NCBI RefSeq assembly: GCF_014651895.1
Contig: NZ_BMXT01000005.1
Location: 62,001-126,000 of the forward strand
Reading direction: 5' to 3'
DNA from: Rhodanobacter panaciterrae
GTDB lineage: Bacteria > Pseudomonadota > Gammaproteobacteria > Xanthomonadales > Rhodanobacteraceae
Length of the DNA: 64,000 nt
Below, in pieces: positions 24,760-34,356 of the stretch; within the stretch, counting starts at the first letter, position 1; every line of letters begins with the position of its first letter. The notes beneath the pieces were generated by a model. The model ran no database searches. It was not told the DNA's origin and saw only the letters and a program-made list of their open reading frames with translations. The position numbers and the translations under genes were made by a program.

Positions 24760-25911
24760 ATGAAAGCCTCCAGCCCAGAGCTCATGTCCAGCATTGCCGT
24801 TCCTGCCAAGCTGCTGACGGTGGTCCAACTGATCCCCGCACTGCATTCCGGTGGCGCGGAGCGATCGGCGCTGGAGATTGCCCGGGCGCTGGTGCAGGCC
24901 GGGCACCGTTCGGTGGTGATCTCGGCCGGCGGCCGACTGGTCGAGCAGTTGCAGGCCGAAGGCAGTGAGCACATCACGCTCGATCTGGGCCGCAAGTCGC
25001 TGCGTACGCTGGGCCAGCTCGGCGCGTTGCGGCGGGTGTTGCGCGAGCTGAAGCCGGACATTGTGCACGCCCGTTCGCGCTTGCCGGCCTGGCTGGGTCG
25101 GTGGGCGATGAAGGGGATGGCACCGCAGCCGCACTTCGTCACCACCGTGCACGGGCTCAATTCACCGGGACGCTACAGCGCGATCCTGCTGCGTGGCGAA
25201 CGGGTGATCGCGGTCTCGCAGACCATGCGCGATTTCGTGCTGAGCCATTATCCGTGGCTGGAGCCGGTCAAGGTGCGGGTGATTCCGCGTGGCATCGACC
25301 CGGCTGATTTTCCCTATGGGCACCGACCTGACGACGCCTGGCAAAAGGCGTTCTTTGCCGAATATCCGACGCTGACCGGTGCGCCGTTGCTCACCCTTCC
25401 CGGGCGCGGCACGCGCCTGAAGGGGCATCACGACGCGATCGAGCTGCTGGCCGACCTCAAGCGCCGCGGTATCGAGGCGCGCCTGCTGCTGCTGGGCGTG
25501 ATCGAACCCGGTCGGGAGGCGTATGTGGCCGAGCTGCACGAGCTGATTCGCCTGCGCGGGGTCACCTCGCAGGTCGTGCTTACGCCACCGCGCCACGACA
25601 TCCGTGACATCTACGCGGTATCGGCGCTGGTGCTGCAGCTGTCGAACAAGCCCGAATCGTTCGGGCGCACCGTGATCGAGGCGCTGTCGCTGTGCCGGCC
25701 GGTGCTTGGCTATGCGCATGGCGGCGTCGGCGAATTGCTGGCTGAACTGTATCCGGCTGGTCGCGTGCCGCCGGGCGATCGCGAGCGGCTGGTTGAACGC
25801 GCGGCCGAATTGCTGCGGGTGGCGCCGCCGATTTCGCCGCTGCAGAGTTACCGCCTGATCGACATGCAGCAGGCCACCCTGGCGCTGTACGACGAAGTGG
25901 CTGGCGGCTGA
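24760..25911 (+). CDS. Glycosyltransferase family 4 (LPS core type)
   Basis: This 383-residue GT-B glycosyltransferase probably adds a sugar to the LPS core at the cytoplasmic face of the inner membrane. The acceptor domain starts VVQLIPALHSGGAERSALEIARAL, followed by IVHARSRLPAWLGRW and VTTVHG. The donor domain has VIPRGID and the family 4 E-x7-E region SNKPESFGRTVIEALSLCRPVL. It is the first gene of a run of three (glycosyltransferase, ligase, glycosyltransferase) on the plus strand. The sugar specificity is not readable. Start 24760 or the in-frame ATG at 24784. Confidence 0.9.
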   Translation: MKASSPELMSSIAVPAKLLTVVQLIPALHSGGAERSALEIARALVQAGHRSVVISAGGRLVEQLQAEGSEHITLDLGRKSLRTLGQLGALRRVLRELKPDIVHARSRLPAWLGRWAMKGMAPQPHFVTTVHGLNSPGRYSAILLRGERVIAVSQTMRDFVLSHYPWLEPVKVRVIPRGIDPADFPYGHRPDDAWQKAFFAEYPTLTGAPLLTLPGRGTRLKGHHDAIELLADLKRRGIEARLLLLGVIEPGREAYVAELHELIRLRGVTSQVVLTPPRHDIRDIYAVSALVLQLSNKPESFGRTVIEALSLCRPVLGYAHGGVGELLAELYPAGRVPPGDRERLVERAAELLRVAPPISPLQSYRLIDMQQATLALYDEVAGG

Positions 25912-25981
25912 GAGCCCGCTGCGGGTCCGCGAACGTTTGCGCTCGCCTACAATGCGTGACCACTTTCGCTCCGGTTCGCGC

Positions 25982-27247
25982 ATGAATTCCTTCGGTACCT
26001 CACTCAAGGCCGCACTGGGTTCCCCGTTGCTGCCGTTCTGGTTGGTGATTGCGTTGCTGCCGTTCGGGCGCAGTTCGGAACTGGGCACGTTCCTGTGCCT
26101 GCTCGGCGTGATCATGCTGTTTGCGCGAAACCGGCACGCGCTGCGGGAGCATGCGGGTGCGCGCCTGTTGCTGTGGTTGCTGGCCGCCTATGTTGGCGCG
26201 GCGCTGCTGTCCGCCGTCGACGCGATCATGCCAGGCAAGAGCTGGAGCACCGTGGCCGCCCTGTTGCGCTACACGCCGCTGGGCTTGTATGCGTGCTTCG
26301 CGATCCGGCGCGAGCACAAGTTGCAGGCGCTGTATGTAGCCGTCGCACTGGTATTGGCGCTGTGGTGTGCCGATGCGTGGGTGCAGGCGTTGACCGGCTG
26401 GAGCCTGGGCGGTCACGCCGAGGCCGAGCGCGTCTCCGGCATTTTCGGCGCCGACAATCTCAAGCTGGGCCCGACCCTGGCGGTGCTGTCGCCGTTTGCG
26501 CTGTGGGCGGCACGACGACGCTGGGGTTTGCCGGGTCTGCTGTGCGCCTTCGTGTTGGTACTCGGGCCGGTGCTGTTGGCCGGTTCGCGTGCGGCGTGGC
26601 TGTGCTACGCGCTGGTGGCGCTGGGCTTTGCCTGGCGCGAGGCCCGTTCGCCGCTGCGCTTTGCCGGGTTCTGCGTGGTTGCGGCGGTGCTGCTGGGATT
26701 GGCCGGCGGCATCGCCTGGAAAACTTCCACGCGCTTCCAGGATCGGATGCAGCTCACCCTGCTGGCGCTGCACGGCACCAACCAATCGATCGATAGCGCG
26801 CTCAGTGGCCGGCTCGATATCTGGCACGCCAGCGCGGGCATGATTGCGGCGCATCCGATCAATGGCGTCGGCGTGCGCGGCTTCCGCTATGCCTATCCAA
26901 GCTATGCGCCGGCGAATGATCATTTTGTGGCTACCGAAGAAGCCTGCGGTGTCGGCGAGGGCGCCTGTCATGCGCATCAGCTGGCGCTGGAGATCCTCAC
27001 CGAAACCGGTGCGATCGGCTTGCTGCTGTGGCTCGCTGCGGTCGTGCTGGCGCTGCGTGCTTGGCGGCGCGTGGGCGCGGCCGCACGTGCCCGGGCCTTT
27101 CCGGTCAGCCTGGCGCTGGGCGTGATGCTGTTCCCGTTGAACACCCACCTGGCGTTCTATTCGGCGTGGTGGGGGTTGTTGTTCGCCTGGCTGCTCGGCT
27201 TGTGGTGCGCCGCGTTGTATGTGGAGGGCGACGATGAGCGAGCGTGA
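25982..27247 (+). CDS. O-antigen ligase-family (WaaL-like) membrane protein
   Basis: This polytopic protein of about 421 residues has ten or more hydrophobic helices and the Wzy/WaaL signature: a large periplasmic loop between GRLDIWHASAGMIAAHPINGVGVRGFRYAYP and CHAHQLALEILTETGAIGLLLWL. WaaL joins undecaprenyl-linked O-antigen to lipid A-core in the periplasm. The gene overlaps the following glycosyltransferase by 14 bases, which indicates one operon. The ATG at 25982 is chosen; an in-frame ATG at 25952 is possible, and neither has a strong ribosome site. Confidence 0.88.
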   Translation: MNSFGTSLKAALGSPLLPFWLVIALLPFGRSSELGTFLCLLGVIMLFARNRHALREHAGARLLLWLLAAYVGAALLSAVDAIMPGKSWSTVAALLRYTPLGLYACFAIRREHKLQALYVAVALVLALWCADAWVQALTGWSLGGHAEAERVSGIFGADNLKLGPTLAVLSPFALWAARRRWGLPGLLCAFVLVLGPVLLAGSRAAWLCYALVALGFAWREARSPLRFAGFCVVAAVLLGLAGGIAWKTSTRFQDRMQLTLLALHGTNQSIDSALSGRLDIWHASAGMIAAHPINGVGVRGFRYAYPSYAPANDHFVATEEACGVGEGACHAHQLALEILTETGAIGLLLWLAAVVLALRAWRRVGAAARARAFPVSLALGVMLFPLNTHLAFYSAWWGLLFAWLLGLWCAALYVEGDDERA

Positions 27248-27989
27248 ACCACTGTCGGTGGTGGTGACCACGCTCGACAATGCCGACACGCTTGATGCCT
27301 GCCTGCGCGGGGTGAGCTGGGCCGACGAGATCGTGGTGCTGGACTCGGGTTCGACCGATGCCACCACGGCGATCGCCGCGCACTACGGCGCGCGCATCCA
27401 CACCCAGCCGTTCGCTGGCTACAGCGCGCAGAAGCAGGCAGCGATCGACCTGGCCAGTCATCGCTGGGTATTGCTGCTGGACTCCGATGAGTCGCTGGAA
27501 CCGGATGCCGCCGCGCTGCTGCAGCAGGCGTTGCGGATGCCGGTGCATGCGGGCTATCAGCTGTGGCGGCGCGAGTGGCAGTTCTGGCGCTGGCAGTCGC
27601 GGCGCAGTCGGCTCAATCATTACGTGCGGTTGTTCGACCGCCAGCGCGCGCGGATGAGCGATCACGAGGTGCACGAAGAAGTGCAGGTGGACGGCTCGGT
27701 AGGTGTGCTCGACGTGGTCATCGATCACTACGGCGAACCCGACATCGCCGGGCGCGTGGCCAAGGCCAATCGCTACTCCGGCATGCAGCTGGACGATCTG
27801 GCTCGACGCAAGGTGACGTGGTTGCGGCTGCGCATGGTGGTCTACCCGACGGTGGCGTTCCTGCGTTACTACGTGCTGCGCGGGCATTGGCGTTCCGGCT
27901 GGGCCGGTTTCATCGCGGCGCGAATCCACGCGTTCTACGCGTTCCTGAAATACGCCAAGTTGTACGAATCGCGGCAGCGGCGGGACTGA
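27234..27989 (+). CDS. Glycosyltransferase family 2 (WaaE/KdtX-like)
   Basis: A 251-residue GT-A enzyme with LSVVVTTLDNADTLDACLRGVSWADEIVVLDSGSTDAT at the start and the metal/nucleotide motif LLLDSDESLEPD. It closely follows the layout of WaaE/KdtX, which adds glucose or a similar sugar to the inner LPS core, including the YSAQKQAAIDLASHRWVL and HEVHEEVQVDG stretches. The ATG at 27234 has GGAGGGCG before it and lies within the end of the ligase gene. It is the last gene of the plus-strand LPS group. Confidence 0.9.
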   Translation: MSEREPLSVVVTTLDNADTLDACLRGVSWADEIVVLDSGSTDATTAIAAHYGARIHTQPFAGYSAQKQAAIDLASHRWVLLLDSDESLEPDAAALLQQALRMPVHAGYQLWRREWQFWRWQSRRSRLNHYVRLFDRQRARMSDHEVHEEVQVDGSVGVLDVVIDHYGEPDIAGRVAKANRYSGMQLDDLARRKVTWLRLRMVVYPTVAFLRYYVLRGHWRSGWAGFIAARIHAFYAFLKYAKLYESRQRRD

Positions 27990-28003
27990 TCCCGCAAAGA
28001 GAG

Positions 28004-29080
28004 TCACCCGTCGATCAATATCTGCTGGAACGTATCGGCGATCACGCGCGTGCTGAAATGCTGTTGCACGTAGAGGTGTGCAGCCACGCCCATCGATATC
28101 CGCAGGGATGGATCGCACAGCTTCAGGATCGCCTCGCGCCAGGCCGTCACGTCGCCTGGCGGTAGCAGCAGACCGGTCACGCCCGCTTCCAGTGTCTCGG
28201 GAATCCCGCCGATATCGCTGCCGAGCACGGGAACGCCGGCAGCTTGTGCTTCGACCGAGACACGGCCGAACGTTTCCGTCGCTACCGATGGAAAGGCCAG
28301 CATGGAGAACGCGCTGTAATACGGATGGACGTCGTGGATCCAGCCTAGGAAGTGGTGCCTGGCTACAGTCGGATGGGCAGCGGCGCGGTTGCGCAGCGCC
28401 TGCGCCTCCGGTCCGTCGCCCAGCCACACGCAGTGCAGTCGGGGCTCCACTGCCATCGCCGCTGCGGCCGCTTCGAACAGGGGGGAGATGCCCTTGCCGC
28501 CCTGGATGCGCCCGGAATAGCCGAGCACAATCGCGTTCTCGTCCAGGCCGAGCGAGCGCAGGATCTCGCTGCGCTGCTGCGGATTGTGCTGGCACAGCTC
28601 CATGTTGACCGGGTTGTAGAGCACCCGCACTAGATCGCCTGGGACACCGCGGTCCAGATAGGCCTGACGAGCGTGCTTCGAGACGGCCAGGAATCGCTGC
28701 GCCAGACGCGGGATGAGATAGGCGGAAAACCGCTTCATCGGCGGCGTGCGATGGCGGAACAGCGCCACCGGCACGCGCAGCAATCGTCCGGCCAGGATCA
28801 GCGGCCAGTATTCCTTGCCGAAGTTGCCGACCAGCCAGTCGGGTTTCAGCGCGCGCGCGGCCTTGAAGACGGCGGCATAGCCGCGCAGGTCGAGCACATT
28901 GCGGAACTTCGCCTTGTACAGACGCACATTGGACTGCGCCAGCCCCTGCCAGATCAGGCCGTCCGGATAGACCACCGCACCGACTTCATGCCCAGCTTCG
29001 GCCATCGCCTGCACCAGGGCGACGAAGTGGCTGGCGGCCCCGGTGTTCTCGGGGTTGGTACCGACAAAGAGCAGTTTCAC
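28004..29080 (-). CDS. Glycosyltransferase family 4 (LPS core type)
   Basis: This 358-residue GT-B glycosyltransferase begins KLLFVGTNPENTGAASHFVALVQAMAEAGHEV. Its donor domain has GYSGRIQGGKGISPLFEAA, VWLGDGPE and ATETFGRVSVEAQAAGVPVLGSDIGGIPE. The start is the GTG at 29080: its bases overlap the TGA of the deacetylase gene in a GTGA arrangement, which strongly supports this start and translational coupling. It is likely an LPS or surface-glycan enzyme of unknown specificity. Confidence 0.9.
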   Translation of the reverse strand: MKLLFVGTNPENTGAASHFVALVQAMAEAGHEVGAVVYPDGLIWQGLAQSNVRLYKAKFRNVLDLRGYAAVFKAARALKPDWLVGNFGKEYWPLILAGRLLRVPVALFRHRTPPMKRFSAYLIPRLAQRFLAVSKHARQAYLDRGVPGDLVRVLYNPVNMELCQHNPQQRSEILRSLGLDENAIVLGYSGRIQGGKGISPLFEAAAAAMAVEPRLHCVWLGDGPEAQALRNRAAAHPTVARHHFLGWIHDVHPYYSAFSMLAFPSVATETFGRVSVEAQAAGVPVLGSDIGGIPETLEAGVTGLLLPPGDVTAWREAILKLCDPSLRISMGVAAHLYVQQHFSTRVIADTFQQILIDG

Positions 29081-29817
29081 GCCCGGCGATCCTCGTAACC
29101 CGACATCACGCGCATGGCGAACTGTGGCAACAGGTGATGGCGCGCGATCTGCACCCGCGGCAGCTGCCACAAGTCCATGCCGGCGCTGACACGGCCGCGT
29201 GCCGTGGTGGTGGCTGCGGCAAAGCCGGCTTCGCGCACCACGCCAGCCACGCGATCATCGGTATCGCCGTATGGGTAGCAGAATTGCGTGACCGGTACGT
29301 CGAGGTGATCTTCCAATGTTGCCTTGCTGCCATGGATCTCGTCGTGCAACTGCGCGTCGCTGCATCGGGTCAGCCGGGGATGGTTGCGGGTATGTGCGCC
29401 GATCTCCATGCCGCCGCGTTGCCAGCTGCGCAGCTGCTCCACCGACATCAACGGTTTGCGCACACCCAGTTTTTCGTCGTCCCACTGGTTGTACTGCCCG
29501 ATGCTGCCGCTGACGACATAACAGGTGGCGCTGAAGCCGTAGCGCTGCAGTACCGGCAGCGCAGACTCCAGGTTGTCCACGTAGCCATCGTCCAGCGTGA
29601 TGATGGCGATGCGACCGCTGCGCTCGCCCTGCAGGTAAGGCATCGCGGCGGACATGGACAGTCCGGTGTAGCCGAACCGCCGCAACAGCCACATCTGCCG
29701 CGCAAACGCACCGGGGCTCACGTACAGGCTGCGCCAGCGGCGGATCTCGCGCGGGGCGTTCGCGATGTTGTGGTAGGTGAGGATCGGCAGGGCAGTCGCC
29801 GGCGTATCGCGGCTCAT
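29077..29817 (-). CDS. Polysaccharide deacetylase (NodB domain)
   Basis: A 246-residue carbohydrate esterase family 4 protein. The NodB motifs are ITLDDGYVDN (catalytic and metal-binding Asp pair) and EIGAHTRNHPRLT (H-x3-H metal ligands), with PILTYHNI near the N-terminus and FCYPYGDTDDRV further on. Such enzymes remove N-acetyl groups from surface glycans. There is no signal peptide, so it probably acts on a cytoplasmic precursor. It is the first gene of a two-gene unit with the glycosyltransferase, sharing a 4-base overlap. Confidence 0.93.
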   Translation of the reverse strand: MSRDTPATALPILTYHNIANAPREIRRWRSLYVSPGAFARQMWLLRRFGYTGLSMSAAMPYLQGERSGRIAIITLDDGYVDNLESALPVLQRYGFSATCYVVSGSIGQYNQWDDEKLGVRKPLMSVEQLRSWQRGGMEIGAHTRNHPRLTRCSDAQLHDEIHGSKATLEDHLDVPVTQFCYPYGDTDDRVAGVVREAGFAAATTTARGRVSAGMDLWQLPRVQIARHHLLPQFAMRVMSGYEDRRA

Positions 29818-30003
29818 GCCGTACCCCGTGCTTCACGATGCGCCGGTGGCGTCCAGGCCATGGCGCCGGGTTCGCTGAAGCGGGCGTGCTCGTGCTGACC
29901 GAAGCAAGGCCAGGACGGACAGAGTGGGGTCGACATGGGGTGATCAGGCCTTCGAATACTGGTGCAATTTCACACCAGGCAGCCTTTCGTCGACCTGTCG
30001 ACT

Positions 30004-30939
30004 TCAGTACGGCGGGAGGGTGTCCGCCGGCCGCGTCTTGAAGCGCTTGTGCACCCACAGATACTGCTCGGGTGCTTCGCGCACCATCTGCTCGATGCAG
30101 GCGTTGACGCGGGCGGTGTCGTCCAGCACATCAGTGCCCGGAAAGTTTTCCAGCGGCGCACCGAGCCGCAGGGCATAGCCCTGGCCATCGGGCAGTCGAC
30201 GATGGAAGAACGGGATCACCACGGCGCCGGACATCCGCGCCAGATGGTGGGTCGCCGTGATGGTTGCCGCCGGCACGCCGAAGAACGGCACGAACACGCT
30301 GTCCTTGCTGCGCATGTCCTGATCCGGGGCGTACCACAGCGTGCCGCCGCCGCGCAGGTACTTCACCGTGCCGCGGATATCGTCCTTGTCGAACATCGCG
30401 GCGGCGTAGTGCAGGCGTGCCCGCAACACGACCCACTCGAACACGGCCGAATCCATCTTCCGGTACATGCCGGCGATGCGGATGCGTTGCGAGACCAGTC
30501 GCGCGCACAGCTCCAGATGCGAGAAGTGACCGCCCACCAGCAGCACGCCCTTGCCCTGCGCGCGCGCGGCTTCCAGATGCTGCAGCCCTTCGATGCGGGT
30601 TGGAATCTCGGCCATGCGGCGGTCGCTGCCCAGCCAGCCCAGCGCAAACTCCACCATCATCAAGCCGATGTCGCGCAGGTTGGCGTCGACCAGCGCGGCG
30701 CGGTCGCGGGCATCGAGCTCGGGGAAGCACAGCGCGATATTGGTCTCGGCGATATGTCGTCGGGCGGAAGGAATCCGCAATACCAGCGCACCAAGGCGGC
30801 GCCCCAACCACATCAAAGCGGCCTGTGGCAGTCGCGCGATCAGCCAGACCACGGCCACGCCCAGCCATGCCGGCCATTGGCGCGGCGCCAGCAGGGAGCG
30901 AGTGAAGGTGGGGCGGGGCATGCCGGGCATCGTCGGCAT
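30004..30939 (-). CDS. Lipid A biosynthesis acyltransferase (LpxL/HtrB family)
   Basis: A membrane-anchored acyltransferase of about 311 residues that adds a secondary acyl chain to lipid A. After an N-terminal hydrophobic segment (WPAWLGVAVVWLIARLPQAALMWLGRRLGALV), the catalytic motif is GGHFSHLELC (H-x4-E). It is followed by IAGMYRKMDSAVFEWVV, DQDMRSKDSVFVPFFGVPAAT and YLWVHKRFKTRP, all conserved in LpxL proteins. Start candidates are ATGs at 30939, 30930 and 30921. It is divergent from waaA, with which it shares a short intergenic region. Confidence 0.93.
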   Translation of the reverse strand: MPTMPGMPRPTFTRSLLAPRQWPAWLGVAVVWLIARLPQAALMWLGRRLGALVLRIPSARRHIAETNIALCFPELDARDRAALVDANLRDIGLMMVEFALGWLGSDRRMAEIPTRIEGLQHLEAARAQGKGVLLVGGHFSHLELCARLVSQRIRIAGMYRKMDSAVFEWVVLRARLHYAAAMFDKDDIRGTVKYLRGGGTLWYAPDQDMRSKDSVFVPFFGVPAATITATHHLARMSGAVVIPFFHRRLPDGQGYALRLGAPLENFPGTDVLDDTARVNACIEQMVREAPEQYLWVHKRFKTRPADTLPPY

Positions 30940-31021
30940 TGTAGCGGGCTGTCTTCGATATCGAGCCAGTGAGGGTCGGCGGCTCTCGCTATACTCGCGC
31001 GTTCGTTGCAAGGATCGACGG

Positions 31022-32287
31022 TTGCGCTATCTCTATACCCTCGCGATGTTTCTGGTAACGCCGCTGCTGGTGCTGCGGTTGCTGGCGCGTGGAGTACGTT
31101 CGCGGCCCTATCATCACCGCTGGCCCGAACGGTTCGGCTTGTTCGATGCGCCCGGGTTCAGTGGCAGCCTGTGGGTGCATGCGGTGTCGGTCGGCGAGGT
31201 CAACGCGGCCGAACCGATGATCAAGGCGTTGCGCCGGGATTATCCGAACGCGCCGCTGGTGATCACCACGGTGACCCCGACCGGTACTGCGCGAGTGCAC
31301 CAGCTGTTTGGCGACAGCGTGTTTCATGTCTACCTGCCGTATGACCTGCCATTTGCCGTGCGCGGCTTCCTGAAAAGGATACGGCCGCGACTGGCGTTGA
31401 TCGTGGAAACCGAGATCTGGCCGAACCTGTACTTCGCCTGCCGGCGGCGCGGCATTCCGCTGATGATCGTCAATGCGCGACTGTCCGAACGTTCGTTGCG
31501 CGGCTACAAACCGATGCGTGGACTGGCACGCTCGGCGCTGCGCTGCGTGCGCCTGATTGCCGCGCAGTCGCGCACCGATGCCGCACGTTATCGGCTGCTG
31601 GGTGCGGATCCAGAGCGGATCACCGTTACCGGCAACATGAAATTCGACATGCCGATCCCGGAAGGAGCCGTGGCGGAGGGTGCGGCCATGCGCAACCACT
31701 GGGGGCCGAGGCGTCCGGTTTGGATGGCGGCGAGTACGCACGAAGGCGAGGAACTGGCGGTACTCGAGGCGCACCTGCAGGTATTGAAGCGATTGCCCGA
31801 TGCGCTACTGCTGCTCGCACCACGTCATCCGGAGCGCTTCCGGATCGTTGAGCACGCGGTGCGCAGTCTGGGTTTCACATGTGCCACACGCAGCAACGAT
31901 GAAGTACCGTCGCCATCGCATCAGGTCTTCGTGATCGACGCGATGGGTCAGTTGATACCGTTCTTCGCGGCGACTGAAGTGGCTTTCGTCGGTGGCAGCC
32001 TGGTGCCGATCGGTGGCCACAACGTGCTGGAGCCGGCGGCGCTGTCGGTTCCGGTCGTGGTGGGTCCGCACACGTTCAACTTCGAGGAAATCACCCATAG
32101 TCTGATCCAGCAAGGTGGCGCCGAACGCGTGACTGGTGCCGATCGACTCGGCCCGGACGTGCTGAAGTTGTTGTTCGACACCAGCAAGCGTGCACGGATG
32201 GGGCAGGCTGCGCAGCAAGTGTTCGAGCGCGAACGCGGCGCGGTGCAGCGGATCATGCAGCTGATCGATACGATGCTGCAGGAATAG
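31022..32287 (+). CDS. waaA: 3-deoxy-D-manno-octulosonic acid (Kdo) transferase
   Basis: WaaA attaches Kdo to the lipid A precursor at the inner membrane. The 421-residue protein shows a single N-terminal hydrophobic anchor (YLYTLAMFLVTPLLVLRLLARG), HAVSVGEVNAAEPMIKAL with the catalytic Glu, IVETEIWPNLYFACRRRGIPLMIVNARLSERS, and FVGGSLVPIGGHNVLEPAAL. The start is taken as TTG at 31022: AAGGA lies eight bases upstream and the next residues match the usual MRYLYT N-terminus. The ATG at 31046 would cut into the anchor. A perfect hairpin terminator follows. Confidence 0.95.
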   Translation: MRYLYTLAMFLVTPLLVLRLLARGVRSRPYHHRWPERFGLFDAPGFSGSLWVHAVSVGEVNAAEPMIKALRRDYPNAPLVITTVTPTGTARVHQLFGDSVFHVYLPYDLPFAVRGFLKRIRPRLALIVETEIWPNLYFACRRRGIPLMIVNARLSERSLRGYKPMRGLARSALRCVRLIAAQSRTDAARYRLLGADPERITVTGNMKFDMPIPEGAVAEGAAMRNHWGPRRPVWMAASTHEGEELAVLEAHLQVLKRLPDALLLLAPRHPERFRIVEHAVRSLGFTCATRSNDEVPSPSHQVFVIDAMGQLIPFFAATEVAFVGGSLVPIGGHNVLEPAALSVPVVVGPHTFNFEEITHSLIQQGGAERVTGADRLGPDVLKLLFDTSKRARMGQAAQQVFERERGAVQRIMQLIDTMLQE

Positions 32288-32312
32288 TCCACGTGCGCAA
32301 AGTGCTGACAGC

Positions 32313-32342
32313 AAAACGGCCGGGTCTGATCCCGGCCGTTTT
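32313..32342. terminator. Bidirectional terminator between waaA and tolC
   Basis: AAAACGGCCGGG, a TCTGAT loop and CCCGGCCGTTTT form a perfect 12-bp stem, with A and T tracts at the base. It serves the convergent waaA and TolC-like genes. Confidence 0.92.
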
Positions 32343-32362
32343 GGTATGCAACGCGCGGCGGT

Positions 32363-33664
32363 TTACTGCAGCAAGGCGTTGATCGTCTCGATGTCCTTCA
32401 GGTCGGCGGTGCCAGCAGTTTCCCTGAGCAGCAGCTTGTTCAGGATGAACTGATGGCGGGCCTGCGAGTAGGTGCTTTCCGAGGAGGTCAGGGTCTGGAT
32501 CGCCAGCAGCACGTTGGTCATCGTCTGGGTGCCCACCTCGAAACCGGCGCGGGTCGCGTCCAGCGCTTTCTGGCCGGAGTCCACCGAGGCCTTGGCTGAC
32601 TCCACCTGGGCGATGCCGGCGATCACCGAGCGGTAGTAGTTGAGCGTATCGCGGATCACCTGGCGACGCTGCGATTCCATCGCGTCGGTGGCGGAGTCGC
32701 GCTCGTAGATCGACTGGCGCACGCGCGACTGGGTCGCACCACCGGAGAAGATCGGCACGGTCAGGGTCAGCCCGATGGTGGTCGAGGCGGGGTCACGATA
32801 GCGGCTGGCGGCGTCGGTTTCGGACCAGCCGGCGCCCTTGCCGTAGGTGACGCCGGCACTGATCGTCGGCAGATGGCCGGCGCGCGCCGCGGTGATGTTG
32901 TGCTGCGCGGTTTCCACGTTGTTTTTCTGCGCCAGCAGGCTGGGGTTGGTCTGCAGGGCCTGCTTGACCCAGCTGTCCTGATCGGCCGGCGTGGGCGGAT
33001 CCATCGGCAGGTCGTCGCGCAGTTTCTTCAGGTCGCCGGTCGGCTTGCCGGTGATCTGAGTGAGTGCCTCGCGGGCATCGTTGAGCGTGTTCTGCGCGGT
33101 GATCGTCTGCGACTTGGCCGCTTCGTAATAGGCCTTGGCCTGATAGACGTCGGTGACCGCCGAGAGACCTACCTTGAAGCGCTGGTCGGACTGCTCGTAC
33201 TGCTGCCGGAATGCATCCTCGTTGGCCTTGGCGAAAGTCAGTGCGTCCTCGCTGGTCAATACGCCGAAGTAGGCCGTGGCCACGCGCACGTACAAGTCCT
33301 GCGCTGCCGCCTGGTACAACTCGTCCTGCGCGGCCGAAGCCGAGTGCGCGGCCTTGAGGTTGGCGTACTTGCTGAAGTCGAACACGGTCTGGCTGAGTGT
33401 GCCGCCGATGCTGCGCGAGCGGCTATGCCCCATCAGGTTGCCACCGTTGGTCTGGTTCAGGCTCATGCTCCCGTTGATCTGGGGCAACAGCAGCGCACGT
33501 GCCTGATCCACACCCTCGCCGGTGGCCAAACGGGTGGCGTCGGCTTGTGCCAGCACCGGATCGTTGGCGCGCGCGTCATGGTAGGCATCGAGCAGATCCG
33601 TACCGTGGCTGGGCAGCGAAATGGCGGCCAGTGCCAGGGCCAGGGTGAGCAGCTTCAAACGCAT
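32363..33664 (-). CDS. tolC: TolC-family outer-membrane efflux protein
   Basis: A 433-residue outer-membrane channel of type I secretion and efflux systems. The signal peptide is MRLKLLTLALALAAISLPSHG. The two outer membrane factor repeats are recognisable: DLLDAYHDARANDPVLAQADATRLATGEGVDQARALLLPQINGS, and the second-half equivalent with VFDFSKY and LTVPIFSGGATQSRVRQSIYE. The ATG at 33664 has GAGG six bases upstream; an in-frame ATG at 33676 is less likely. It lies downstream of the pcm-like gene on the same strand, a pairing common in this group. Confidence 0.94.
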   Translation of the reverse strand: MRLKLLTLALALAAISLPSHGTDLLDAYHDARANDPVLAQADATRLATGEGVDQARALLLPQINGSMSLNQTNGGNLMGHSRSRSIGGTLSQTVFDFSKYANLKAAHSASAAQDELYQAAAQDLYVRVATAYFGVLTSEDALTFAKANEDAFRQQYEQSDQRFKVGLSAVTDVYQAKAYYEAAKSQTITAQNTLNDAREALTQITGKPTGDLKKLRDDLPMDPPTPADQDSWVKQALQTNPSLLAQKNNVETAQHNITAARAGHLPTISAGVTYGKGAGWSETDAASRYRDPASTTIGLTLTVPIFSGGATQSRVRQSIYERDSATDAMESQRRQVIRDTLNYYRSVIAGIAQVESAKASVDSGQKALDATRAGFEVGTQTMTNVLLAIQTLTSSESTYSQARHQFILNKLLLRETAGTADLKDIETINALLQ

Positions 33665-33696
33665 GGGTTGCCTCATGGGGATCGGTCGGGGCTTAT

Positions 33697-34356
33697 TCAG
33701 AAGACGAACCGTTGTGGGGGTTCGGCGTGAGTCAGATAAGGCAGGTCAGTTTCGAACAGGGTTTCTTCGCGGTAACGGCCGGCCCCTTCGTGGGTCAGCA
33801 AGGTGGCGTGCTGCACCGGCGACAGCCCGCGCACGACCAGCGCACGCGCACCGGGCTTGAGCCAGGTCAGCCAGCGTGGCGGAATTTCGAAGACGGCGCC
33901 GGTTACTACCAGCGCATCGAACAAGCCATCGGGCTGCCATGCCTGGACGGCCTCAGCGGTGACCAGGCTGGCGTTGGCGATACCTACCGCTTGCAGCCGC
34001 TGCGCCGCCGCCGTGGTGAAATCCGCGTGGATGTCCACGCTGGTCACCTGCGCTGACAGCGTGGCCAGACAGGCAGTGAGAAAACCCGAGCCGGTGCCGA
34101 TTTCCAGCACGCGATCGGTCGGCTGCAACTCCAGCGCCTGCAGCACCCGACCTTCCACCACCGGCTTCATCATCACTTCGCCGTGGCCCAGTGGCAGGCA
34201 CAGGTCGGCAAAGGCCAGCTGGCGATGCGCGGCGTCGACGAAATCCTCGCGGCGCACGCGGCTGATGACGTCGAGCACGCGGCCGTCCAGCACTTCCCAC
34301 GGGCGCACCTGGTTTTCCACCATGTTGAGTCGCGCCTGCTCGATATTCATCGCCAT
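33697..34356 (-). CDS. Protein-L-isoaspartate O-methyltransferase-like protein
   Basis: A 219-residue SAM-dependent methyltransferase of the PCMT family, with RPWEVLDGRVLDVISRVRREDFVD, FADLCLPLGHGEVMMKPVVEGRVLQAL and the SAM-binding LEIGTGSGFLTACLATL. Classical PCMT repairs isoaspartate in aged proteins. This version has LGHGEVMMKP where canonical enzymes have the active-site GQT/S motif, so it may not be a true repair enzyme. It probably forms an operon with tolC, 32 bases downstream. Confidence 0.85.
   Translation of the reverse strand: MAMNIEQARLNMVENQVRPWEVLDGRVLDVISRVRREDFVDAAHRQLAFADLCLPLGHGEVMMKPVVEGRVLQALELQPTDRVLEIGTGSGFLTACLATLSAQVTSVDIHADFTTAAAQRLQAVGIANASLVTAEAVQAWQPDGLFDALVVTGAVFEIPPRWLTWLKPGARALVVRGLSPVQHATLLTHEGAGRYREETLFETDLPYLTHAEPPQRFVF

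Noticed and set aside
26000..27367. 455-residue open frame antisense to the O-antigen ligase gene
   Set aside because: Gln/Arg-rich shadow sequence without a start site; the ligase has clear membrane helices and family motifs.
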